A stretch of DNA of 64,000 bases from Fulvimarina sp. (lineage in GTDB: Bacteria; Pseudomonadota; Alphaproteobacteria; Rhizobiales; Rhizobiaceae), in assembly GCA_002700095.1 (NCBI GenBank), contig PACL01000044.1, positions 1 to 64,000 on the forward strand, written 5' to 3'. A program made the position numbers and the translations under genes. Within the stretch, counting starts at the first letter, position 1, and every line of letters begins with the position of its first letter. Below, piece by piece: positions 51,074-58,406 of the stretch. The notes under the pieces are model-generated. The model saw nothing but the letters and a program-made list of their open reading frames with translations. It was not told the DNA's origin and did no database searches.

Positions 51074-52675
51074 ATGACGGCTTCGGACTTCGGACAGCGT
51101 TTTCCCTTCGCCGATCGGGCGCTGCCCCGGCTTCTGGAACGCCAGGCGGCTCACCTCGGCGAGGCGGCGTTCGTCAGCTTCCCGGACGGGCCGACCTGGT
51201 CCTTCGAAGCCGCCACCGACATCGCGGCTACCCATGCCGGCGCACTGGCCGCGGCGGGCGTTGCGGCCGGCGACCGGGTCGCGCTGATCGTCTCCAACCG
51301 CGCCGAGTTTCTCCAGGCGTTCTTCGGCTGCGCCTGGCTCGGCGCGATCGCGGTGCCGATCAACACCGCGTCCCGCGGCCTGCAGCTGCGCCATATCCTG
51401 GAGAACTGCGGCGCGAAGCTACTCGTCGTCGAGGCTACCTTCCTGCCCTCGCTGGACAGCATCACGCTGCGGGAGGTCGGGGTCGAGACGGTCTGGCTTG
51501 TCGGCGGGGAGCCCGGGGCCCCGCCGCGCCTCGACTGCGACCTGGGCCCCTGGCCGGAACCGGGCGACCGCCTTCCCGCTGTGGAGGTGAAGCCCGGCGA
51601 TACCGCCGCGATCATCTACACGTCGGGAACGACCGGTCCGTCGAAGGGCGTCTGCTGCCCGCACGCCAACCTCTTCTGGTGGGGCGCCAACACCGCCGAC
51701 CTGTTGTCGCTCCACACAGGCGACCGGCTCTACACGACGCTGCCGCTGTTCCACGTGAACGCGCTCAACACCGTCTACCAAGGACTGCTGACCGCCTCGA
51801 CGGTGATCGTCGGCAAGCGGTTCTCCGTCTCCGGTCTCTGGCCGGCGCTGATCGAGAGCCAGGCGACCGTGACCTATCTCCTCGGCGCGATGGCGCCGAT
51901 GCTGCTGTCGCGGCCACCGACACCCCTCGACCTAGCGCACAAGGTCCGCATCGCCCTCGGCCCCGGCGTCCCGGCGCAGTTCCACGAGCCGTTCCAGGAG
52001 CGCTTCGGCTTCGGCCTCGTCGAGGGCTACGGCTCCACCGAGACGAACTTCGTCATCGGGGCGAAGCCCGGCGAGGCCAGGCCGGCGACGATGGGGACGG
52101 TCCGACCCGGCTTTGCCGCCCGCGTCGTCGATGCCGACGACACCGAGGTGGCGGACGGAGAGGCGGGCGAGCTGGTCCTGCGGGCGGACGAGCCCTTCGC
52201 GTTCTCGAGCGGCTATTACCGCATGGCCGACAAGACCGTCGAAGCCTGGCGGAACCTCTGGTTCCACACCGGCGACCGGGTGGTACGGGACGCCGACGGC
52301 TTCTTCCGCTTCGTCGACCGCCTGAAGGACGCGATCCGGCGGCGCGGGGAGAACATCTCTTCCTTCGAGGTCGAGCAGGTGTTGTCCGCCCATCCCGCCG
52401 TCGCGGCGGCCGCGGCCTTCCCGGTCCGCTCGGATCTGGCCGAAGACGAGGTGATGGCCGCGGTGGTCCTGAAGGAGGGCGCCAGCCTCGGTGCCGCCGA
52501 GCTCATCGGCTTTGCGGCGCCGAACCTGCCCTACTATGCGGTGCCGCGTTACCTGGACTTCGTCGAGGCGCTGCCGACAACCGAGAACGGCAAGGTGCAG
52601 AAGTTCAAGCTCACCGAGCGCGGCGTGACGCCGACGACCTTCGACCGCGAGGCGGCCGGCATCAAGGTGCGGTGA
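51074..52675 (+). CDS. AMP-forming acyl/aryl-CoA ligase, second copy
   Basis: A second ligase of 533 residues, similar in type to but distinct from the first. It has IIYTSGTTGPSKGVCCPHAN, the A5 motif EGYGSTETNF, A7 LWFHTGDRVV, hinge DRLKDAIRRRGENISSFEVE and the terminal lysine region LPTTENGKVQKFKL. It is the last gene of the monooxygenase operon, 34 bases after the thioesterase. Being next to the monooxygenase, this copy is the better candidate for activating its substrate; the other may act on a different acid or a downstream product. Confidence 0.9.
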   Translation: MTASDFGQRFPFADRALPRLLERQAAHLGEAAFVSFPDGPTWSFEAATDIAATHAGALAAAGVAAGDRVALIVSNRAEFLQAFFGCAWLGAIAVPINTASRGLQLRHILENCGAKLLVVEATFLPSLDSITLREVGVETVWLVGGEPGAPPRLDCDLGPWPEPGDRLPAVEVKPGDTAAIIYTSGTTGPSKGVCCPHANLFWWGANTADLLSLHTGDRLYTTLPLFHVNALNTVYQGLLTASTVIVGKRFSVSGLWPALIESQATVTYLLGAMAPMLLSRPPTPLDLAHKVRIALGPGVPAQFHEPFQERFGFGLVEGYGSTETNFVIGAKPGEARPATMGTVRPGFAARVVDADDTEVADGEAGELVLRADEPFAFSSGYYRMADKTVEAWRNLWFHTGDRVVRDADGFFRFVDRLKDAIRRRGENISSFEVEQVLSAHPAVAAAAAFPVRSDLAEDEVMAAVVLKEGASLGAAELIGFAAPNLPYYAVPRYLDFVEALPTTENGKVQKFKLTERGVTPTTFDREAAGIKVR

Positions 52676-52704
52676 GGCTGTACGGCGGTCTCACGCGGAC
52701 GACG

Positions 52705-53487
52705 TCAGGGCCGGCCCCTGGCGACGAGGCTGCGAAAGTCCGCCTTGGCCCGCTCGGGCGCCAGCGCGAAGCTGGGGCCCCGGCTCGGCTCGATGCCGTC
52801 CAGCCGATGTATCTGCACCCACATCTCGGCGCTCTTCAGGCCGATGGCGGCACAGTTGATCACCGGGGCGTGGCCGACCTTGAAGCCGCGCTCGCTGCCG
52901 CACAGAAGCCCCGGCAGGACGCCGGCCGGCACGATCACGTCGGCGCCGGCTTCGACGAGCGGCGCCGCGCAGCGGGTGAAGTCCCCGAGCATGCGCTGCC
53001 GGGCCGTCTCGTCCCCGGCGAAGGCCGCGGAGAAATCCTCCGGCCGGCAGGCCATCGCCGTCACGTGGCGGATGCGGTCGGCGAGACCATAGCGCTCGGC
53101 CTGCTCCAGGTGCCAGACCTCGAAGACCGGATCGAGCGTCACCAGGCCGAGCCTGCGGCCGAGCTGCGCTGCGGCGTGCAGCGTCGCCTCGCCGACGCCG
53201 ACCACCGGGATCCGCACCGCCGAGCGCAGCTCGAAGAGGCCGGGATCCTGGAAATGGCCCATGACATAGGCGTCGAACCCGTCCTCCTCGGCCTTGAGGC
53301 CGTTGTCGACGGCCACCATGGCGCAGCGCATTTCGGCGAGCCGGCCGAAGTCGCGGTCGGGGGGCGAGATGCCGGCGACATGGACGCTGGTGCCGGGAGC
53401 GGCGATGGCGTTCAGATAGGCCGAAAGCCGCTCCATGTAGGGGCGGCTCGCCGTCGCATCGATGAAGCTCTGCCAGAAGATCCTCAT
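52705..53487 (-). CDS. Asp/Glu/hydantoin racemase-like protein with altered active site
   Basis: A 260-residue protein with the pseudo-symmetric fold of the aspartate/glutamate/hydantoin racemase and maleate isomerase superfamily. The first half has VMGHFQDPGLFELR, where hydantoin racemases carry a cysteine two residues before the aspartate-proline; no cysteine is present there. The second half keeps a cysteine in LPGLLCGSERG. Loss of one of the two catalytic cysteines argues against simple racemisation and for an isomerase, lyase or non-catalytic role. ATG 53487 overlaps the stop of the upstream SRPBCC gene. Convergent with the CoA ligase gene. Confidence 0.72.
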   Translation of the reverse strand: MRIFWQSFIDATASRPYMERLSAYLNAIAAPGTSVHVAGISPPDRDFGRLAEMRCAMVAVDNGLKAEEDGFDAYVMGHFQDPGLFELRSAVRIPVVGVGEATLHAAAQLGRRLGLVTLDPVFEVWHLEQAERYGLADRIRHVTAMACRPEDFSAAFAGDETARQRMLGDFTRCAAPLVEAGADVIVPAGVLPGLLCGSERGFKVGHAPVINCAAIGLKSAEMWVQIHRLDGIEPSRGPSFALAPERAKADFRSLVARGRP

Positions 53488-53909
53488 CGCTCCAAAAGCC
53501 CCTTGATCAGAAACATTTCCGCTTCGTGGGAGGTGGAGGTCTGCATCCAGGCCGCCTCGCTCTGGTCGGCGAGGCGCCAGGACAGGAGTGTGACGACGCA
53601 CTGATCCGGGTCCATGTTCAGGACCGGCCCGGGGATGACCCGCGACATGTTGCGGAACCGCAGGGCATCGACGCTCGGGCCGACGTCGTAGTCGACGAGC
53701 AGACTGTCACGGTCGACCTTGAGGCGGACATAGGTCTGCCGGCCCGAAAACAGCGACGTGCCGACGACGAGGCCCGGCTCGATCTCCCGGCGCTCGTAGC
53801 TGCCGAGCGTCCAGCGGCCCTGGCTGAGGCCGTCGGCCATGATCTCGAAGGCGGTCTCCGCCGGCCGCTCGACCATGATGCTCGAGGAGTGGCAATGGGG
53901 GTCCTGCAT
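53484..53909 (-). CDS. SRPBCC/START-like ligand-binding protein
   Basis: A 141-residue protein resembling the SRPBCC (polyketide cyclase/START-like) superfamily: an N-terminal ERPAETAFEIMADGLSQGRW helix-strand start, antiparallel strands in the middle (SGRQTYVRLKVDRDSLLVDY) and a C-terminal long helix (TSTSHEAEMFLIKGLLER). These small cavities bind or cyclise hydrophobic compounds. It is the first of two leftward genes and shares an upstream region with the enoyl-CoA hydratase gene, where operator copy 4 lies. Confidence 0.65.
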   Translation of the reverse strand: MQDPHCHSSSIMVERPAETAFEIMADGLSQGRWTLGSYERREIEPGLVVGTSLFSGRQTYVRLKVDRDSLLVDYDVGPSVDALRFRNMSRVIPGPVLNMDPDQCVVTLLSWRLADQSEAAWMQTSTSHEAEMFLIKGLLER

Positions 53910-54004
53910 AAGAAAGATCCGACGACGTTGGAGGGGACGCAGGGCGGAGCAAGGCCGGAGAAGCCGGCGAACGGGTGGCGCGGGGTTCCGTCGTCGGTAT
54001 ATAG

Positions 54005-54016
54005 TTTAAGTTTAAA
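54005..54016. promoter_or_regulatory. shared operator, copy 4 (between SRPBCC and hydratase genes)
   Basis: TTTAAGTTTAAA between the divergent genes at 53909 and 54078, in an otherwise GC-rich stretch. A consensus TTGACA box reads leftward at 54042-54037, and TATAGT at 54000-54005 could be a rightward -10, so the site could control both directions. Confidence 0.55.
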
Positions 54017-54077
54017 GTGACTAACGTGGCGAGCCGTGTCAACGACGGCGCGCCGCAGGGCGTGAAGGAGACGGGCA

Positions 54078-54848
54078 TTGGCCGCGACGGAGCTCGAACG
54101 ACACGAGGACGGCGTTGCGCTGCTGCGCATGAACCGACCCGAGACGCGCAACGCGCTGACCGCCGAACTGCGCGATGAACTGGCAGTCCATTTTAACGGG
54201 CTCGCCGCTGACGGGGACGTCAGAGCCGTCGTCCTTACCGGCGGCCCCAAGGCGTTCGCCGCGGGTGCCGATCTCAAGGCGATGGCCGAGGCGTCGGCGT
54301 CCGAGATGATGTTGCGCGGGCTCGAACGGCTCTGGGCGCCGATCAAGGGCTTCCCGAAGCCGCTGATCGCGGCGGTGGAAGGCTGGGCGCTCGGCGGCGG
54401 GGCCGAACTCGCCATGCATGCCGACATCATCGTCGCCGGCGAGAGCGCGAAGTTCGGCCAGCCCGAGATCAAGGTCGGCATCATGCCGGGGGCGGGCGGC
54501 ACCCAGCGGCTGACCCGGGCCGTCGGCAAGTTCAAGGCGATGAAGATCCTCCTGACCGGCGAACCCTTCGGTGCGGCCGAGGCCGAGGCGATGGGGCTTG
54601 TTTCCGAGGTCGTTCCGGATGGCACCGCGCTGGACCGTGCGCTGGAACTCGCTCGTGCCATCGCCGCCATGCCGCCGATCGCCGCCCGCAAAATCAAGGA
54701 GACGGTGCTCGCTGGCGCCGATCAGTCGCTGGATTCCGCGCTCCTGATGGAGCGGCAGGCCTTCCAGCTGCTCTTCGATACGGCCGACCAGAAGGAGGGC
54801 ATGCGGGCCTTCCTCGAGAAGCGCAAGCCGGGCTTTACCGGGCGCTGA
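54078..54848 (+). CDS. enoyl-CoA hydratase/isomerase (crotonase family)
   Basis: Hydrates a 2,3-enoyl-CoA, the second beta-oxidation-type step. The 256-residue protein has FAAGADLKAMAE (oxyanion region), GWALGGGAELAMHADIIVAG and FGQPEIKVGIMPGAGGTQRL, keeping both catalytic glutamates of true hydratases. Start is TTG 54078, seven bases after AAGGAG; there is no ATG upstream in frame close enough. It is followed by a 3-hydroxyacyl-CoA dehydrogenase gene, giving a hydration-oxidation pair for the CoA intermediates made by the neighbouring operon. Confidence 0.93.
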   Translation: MAATELERHEDGVALLRMNRPETRNALTAELRDELAVHFNGLAADGDVRAVVLTGGPKAFAAGADLKAMAEASASEMMLRGLERLWAPIKGFPKPLIAAVEGWALGGGAELAMHADIIVAGESAKFGQPEIKVGIMPGAGGTQRLTRAVGKFKAMKILLTGEPFGAAEAEAMGLVSEVVPDGTALDRALELARAIAAMPPIAARKIKETVLAGADQSLDSALLMERQAFQLLFDTADQKEGMRAFLEKRKPGFTGR

Positions 54849-54963
54849 CGCGGGGCGGCTGGATCGGGAGACCCGGTCATGGGGATTCGATCTGGAGCCC
54901 GAATGAGGGTGCCCGATCAAGAACGGGACCGAACAAGGCGGCCCGAACGAGAGGAAAATGCGC

Positions 54964-56541
54964 ATGAATGACCGTATCGCCGCCTTTGGCGACCGCGACG
55001 CGCCGCTGACGCTCGGCATCGTCGGGGCCGGCACCATGGGACGCGGCATCGCGCAGATCGCCGCGGAGGCCGGCGTCGCGGTGATCCTCGCCGACGTCGC
55101 ACCCGAGGCTGGACAGGCAGGCCGCGACTTCGTCGAGGGCATGCTGACGCGCAAGGCCGAGAAGGGCCGGATGAGCGCGGCCGAGGCCGAGGCCGCGATC
55201 GCCCGCGTCCGGCCGCTGGTCCTTTCCGACGCCGATGCCTATCGCGGCTTTGCCTCCTGCGACGTGGTCATCGAGGCGGTCGTCGAGCGCATGGAGGTCA
55301 AGCACGCGGTGCTGAAGGCGCTCGAGGCCGCCGTCGGTCCGCATTGCATCCTCGCCACCAACACCTCCTCGCTCTCCGTCACCGGCTTTGCCGCCGCCGC
55401 CGGCCGGCCGGAGCGAGTGGCGGGCTATCACTTCTTCAACCCGGTTCCCCTGATGCGGGTCGTCGAGGTGATCGCCGGGGCGCGCACGGCGCCCGGCACT
55501 GTGGCCTGCCTCGAGTCACTGGCGAGACGGATGGGACACCGGCCGGCCCGCGCCACCGACACGCCGGGCTTCCTGGTCAATCATGCCGGACGGGCCTTCA
55601 CCTCGGAAGGCCTGCGCATCGTCGGCGAGGGCATCTGCGGCTTTGCCGACGTCGACCGGGTCATGGTGGAGGCTGCAGGCTTCAACATGGGGCCGTTCCA
55701 GCTGATGGACCTCGTCGGGATGGACGTCGTCCAGGCGGTGAGCGAGTCCCTCTACCGGCAGTATTACGACGAGCCGCGCTTTCGTCCGTCGCCGCTCGGC
55801 GCCCAGCGCAAAGCGGCGGGGCTGCTCGGACGCAAGAGCGGCGAGGGCTTTTACACCTATCGCAGCGGCAAGGCCAAGCCCGTCGACGAGGCACCGGTGC
55901 CGGCCGTCACCTCCCCGCAGCGTCCGGTCTGGGTGAGCGGCCGCGACGCCGCTGCGGCGGGTGTGTTGCGGCAGATCCTGGCAAGCGCCGGGGCCGACAT
56001 CGAAACCGGCACTGCCCCATCGGCCGATGCGCTGTGCCTCGTCGCGCCATGGGGTATGGACGCCAGCATGGCGGCGCTGGAGGAGGGGCTCGATCCGTCT
56101 CGCACTGTCGCCCTCGACATGCTGTTCGCCGGCAAAGGCAGGCGCAGCCTGATGACGGGCGTCGTCACCGATCAGGCCTGCCGCGATCAGGCCCATGCAC
56201 TTCTGGCCGCCGATGGAACGCCGGTGACGGTGATCCGCGACAGCCCCGGCTTCATTGCCCAGCGGATCGTGGCGAGCATCGTCAATCTCGGCTGCGACAT
56301 GGCCCAGCAGCGCGTGGCGGCCCCGGACGACATCGACGCCGCCGTCACGCTCGGCCTCGGCTATCCGAGGGGCCCGCTCGCTTTCGGCGATGCCATCGGG
56401 CCGCAGCGGATCCTAGCGATCCTTGCGACGATGCACGATTTCTACGGCGATCCGCGCTATCGCCCCAGCCCCTGGCTGGTGCGCCGCGCCCGTCTCGGCG
56501 TGCCGCTGACCACGCCGGAGGGAGCGGGCGTCGTCTCCTGA
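54964..56541 (+). CDS. 3-hydroxyacyl-CoA dehydrogenase (PaaH-type, two C-terminal domains)
   Basis: Oxidises 3-hydroxyacyl-CoA with NAD. The 525-residue protein has the NAD motif GIVGAGTMGRGIAQIAAEAG, NTSSLSVTGFAA, HFFNPVPLMRVVEVI with the catalytic histidine, a first C-terminal domain (DTPGFLVNHAGRAFTSEGL) and a second copy from about residue 400 (RDSPGFIAQRIVASIVNLG), as in the phenylacetate enzyme PaaH. ATG 54964 is chosen since GAGG is nine bases upstream; ATG 54958 is too close to it. A strong hairpin follows the gene. Confidence 0.92.
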   Translation: MNDRIAAFGDRDAPLTLGIVGAGTMGRGIAQIAAEAGVAVILADVAPEAGQAGRDFVEGMLTRKAEKGRMSAAEAEAAIARVRPLVLSDADAYRGFASCDVVIEAVVERMEVKHAVLKALEAAVGPHCILATNTSSLSVTGFAAAAGRPERVAGYHFFNPVPLMRVVEVIAGARTAPGTVACLESLARRMGHRPARATDTPGFLVNHAGRAFTSEGLRIVGEGICGFADVDRVMVEAAGFNMGPFQLMDLVGMDVVQAVSESLYRQYYDEPRFRPSPLGAQRKAAGLLGRKSGEGFYTYRSGKAKPVDEAPVPAVTSPQRPVWVSGRDAAAAGVLRQILASAGADIETGTAPSADALCLVAPWGMDASMAALEEGLDPSRTVALDMLFAGKGRRSLMTGVVTDQACRDQAHALLAADGTPVTVIRDSPGFIAQRIVASIVNLGCDMAQQRVAAPDDIDAAVTLGLGYPRGPLAFGDAIGPQRILAILATMHDFYGDPRYRPSPWLVRRARLGVPLTTPEGAGVVS

Positions 56542-56547
56542 GAGGGC

Positions 56548-56588
56548 CAGACGGGGGCACTCCGTGACCTGCTGAGTGTCCCCGTCTG
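56548..56588. terminator. long hairpin between convergent operons
   Basis: CAGACGGGG (56548-56556) pairs with CCCCGTCTG (56580-56588), extended by a G-T pair and CACT/AGTG (56558-56561 with 56575-56578): 14 pairs around a 13-base loop. It stands seven bases after the dehydrogenase stop and about 80 bases before the end of the leftward binding-protein gene. No U-tract follows, so termination may need Rho. Confidence 0.6.
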
Positions 56589-56665
56589 CGATGTGCCGGC
56601 CGATGAGCTGTCAGGTGACGAAACTCATGTAAGGCACTGTTCGATCGGAATGATCGATCAGCGCA

Positions 56666-57940
56666 TCACTGGCCCAGCTGGTCCTTCAGCGCGGTGACGT
56701 CGTCGGCCGACATCTCGCCGGTGGTGACGACCGCGCCGTCGGTGATCTTCCACAGGCGGAACGGACCGGTGATGTCGCCATACTGGTCGAAATTGACCGG
56801 CCCGATCACGCCTTCGTAGCGGATCGGCTTGCCCTCCTTGATCAGCGCCAGCGCCTTCTTGAACTCCTCCGGCCCGGCGAAGACCGTCTCGCCTTTCGGA
56901 TCGACCACCTGCGGGATCGCGGCCTTGATCGCCGCTGGCTCGGCCTTGCCGGCCTTGGCGATGGCGAGGCCGACGATCGCTCCGGCGTCGTAGGAGCGGT
57001 CGGCGGCCGGAGCGTCCGGCTTGATGCCGCCGGAAAACGCCTCGTAGTTGTCGTAGAAGTACTGGCTGGACTTGGTCGGGCTGGTGCCGGACGAGGTGCC
57101 ATAGGCGTTGTCGAGATAGCGCGCGCCCACCGCCTCGATGAAGTCGGTGGAGTTCATGCCGTCGTTCAGGAGGAACGTCGCAGGGCCGCCCTGGCTGATC
57201 CAGGCGCGGGCGATGGTCGCCCCGTCGACCGGGTAGCTGATCAGGTAGAGGCCCTCCGGCTCTCCGTCCATCGCCGCGGTGGCCTCGGAGGTATAGCTCG
57301 CCTGCTTCTCGTTATAGGGCGTCACCGAGGTGATCTTGCCGCCCAGCGACTCGTAGGCCTTCTGGAACTCGCGCATCATGTTGACGCCGAAGTCGTTGTT
57401 GACGTGGATGATCGCCAGCTTGTCGAGGCCCTGATCCATGGCGTATTTCGCCGCCGCCGTGCCTTGCAGCGCATCGGAGGTGATGGTGCGGAAGAACACG
57501 CCGTTGGTCTTGCCCTCGCGGGCGAGCTCGGTCAGCGTCGGCGAGGAGGAGGCCGGCGAGACCTGCGGCACTCCGGCGGAGGCCGTGACGGAGGTGAGGA
57601 TCGGGATCGACACCGACGAGATGATGCCGCCGATCAGCACCGGCACCTTCTGGACGTTGACGAGCTGGGTGGCCTGGTCGACGGCGACATTGCCCTGGCT
57701 CTGGCTGTCGCGGGTCTCGGTCGCCAGCTTGCAGCCGTTCACGCCGCCGGCCTCGTTGAGGTCGCGGAAGGCCATGTCGACTGACTTGGCGCCGGCCTGG
57801 CCGTACTGGCCGGCGGGACCGGTCAGCTCCATGACCATGCCGACGGTCACCGTGCAGTCCTGGGCAAGGGCGGTGCCGGTGGCGAAGTGGAGCGATGCCG
57901 CGCAGAGGGCCGAGGATAGAAGAAGCGTCCTAGTCGTCAT
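56666..57940 (-). CDS. branched-chain-type ABC transporter binding protein
   Basis: Periplasmic ligand-binding protein of the LivK family, 424 residues. It has a signal peptide MTTRTLLLSSALCAASLHFA ending before QDCTVTVG, then VGMVMELTGPAGQYGQAGAK, GGIISSVSIPILTSVTA and the central binding-fold segment DKLAIIHVNNDFGVNMM. Homologues import amino acids but often aromatic or alicyclic acids. GAGGGAA precedes ATG 57940. It is the last gene of the gntR operon; the matching ATPases and permeases are in the divergent operon. Confidence 0.92.
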   Translation of the reverse strand: MTTRTLLLSSALCAASLHFATGTALAQDCTVTVGMVMELTGPAGQYGQAGAKSVDMAFRDLNEAGGVNGCKLATETRDSQSQGNVAVDQATQLVNVQKVPVLIGGIISSVSIPILTSVTASAGVPQVSPASSSPTLTELAREGKTNGVFFRTITSDALQGTAAAKYAMDQGLDKLAIIHVNNDFGVNMMREFQKAYESLGGKITSVTPYNEKQASYTSEATAAMDGEPEGLYLISYPVDGATIARAWISQGGPATFLLNDGMNSTDFIEAVGARYLDNAYGTSSGTSPTKSSQYFYDNYEAFSGGIKPDAPAADRSYDAGAIVGLAIAKAGKAEPAAIKAAIPQVVDPKGETVFAGPEEFKKALALIKEGKPIRYEGVIGPVNFDQYGDITGPFRLWKITDGAVVTTGEMSADDVTALKDQLGQ

Positions 57941-57950
57941 GGCATTTCCC

Positions 57951-58406
57951 TCAGGTTGACCGGCCGCCGATCGGCGCGGGTTGGGTTGAAACCATCATGG
58001 TTTCCTGCAGATGCCGCCACACGACGCCGTTCGGCGCCGTCGGCGAAGCCAAAAACAACGTTGTCGCCCGGCGCCGGCTTTCGGCGCCCCTGGAGACTTG
58101 CCGCTCGACATAGGTGACCAGCGCCGCATCGCTTCCCTCGAAGACGATGCGGCCATTTTCGATGGTGATCGAGAACGCCGCGTCCTCATCGAGCCGCCGC
58201 CGGTCGAGCAGCGCGGCGAGGTCGGCGGCGGTGACGATCCTGCCCTCGGGCGAAATGCGGACGAAGGCAGGGTCGAAGGCGGAGAGCCGCGCTTCGAGCA
58301 CGGCCCGGTCGCGGATCCGGCCGGTGAACCAGTCGGCGAAGAAGGCGTGCGCCGCCTTGACCTCCGACAGGGCCTTCTCGCCGAGGGTGCGGGTTGCCGT
58401 CGTCAT
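57951..58406 (-). CDS. NTF2-like (DUF4440-type) protein
   Basis: A 151-residue protein that looks like the NTF2/SnoaL fold: N-terminal helices EVKAAHAFFADWFTGR, then RLSAFDPAFVRISPEGRIVT and a beta sheet ending NGVVWRHLQETMM. Such proteins are small-molecule hydrolases, isomerases or binding proteins; no catalytic residue could be assigned. Its ATG overlaps the stop of the aldo/keto reductase gene, and the binding-protein gene follows after 10 bases. Confidence 0.6.
   Translation of the reverse strand: MTTATRTLGEKALSEVKAAHAFFADWFTGRIRDRAVLEARLSAFDPAFVRISPEGRIVTAADLAALLDRRRLDEDAAFSITIENGRIVFEGSDAALVTYVERQVSRGAESRRRATTLFLASPTAPNGVVWRHLQETMMVSTQPAPIGGRST

Noticed and set aside
48170-52675. Salicylate degradation through gentisate, as suggested by the salicylyl-CoA 5-hydroxylase name
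   Set aside because: No gentisate dioxygenase, maleylpyruvate isomerase or fumarylpyruvate hydrolase gene is present, while beta-oxidation-type genes are; the name is kept only as an alternative for the enzyme.
56651-56660. Palindrome TGATCGATCA near the end of the binding-protein gene
   Set aside because: It resembles the GntR operator arms but lacks the three-base spacer and lies at a 3' end between convergent genes, where regulation is unlikely.
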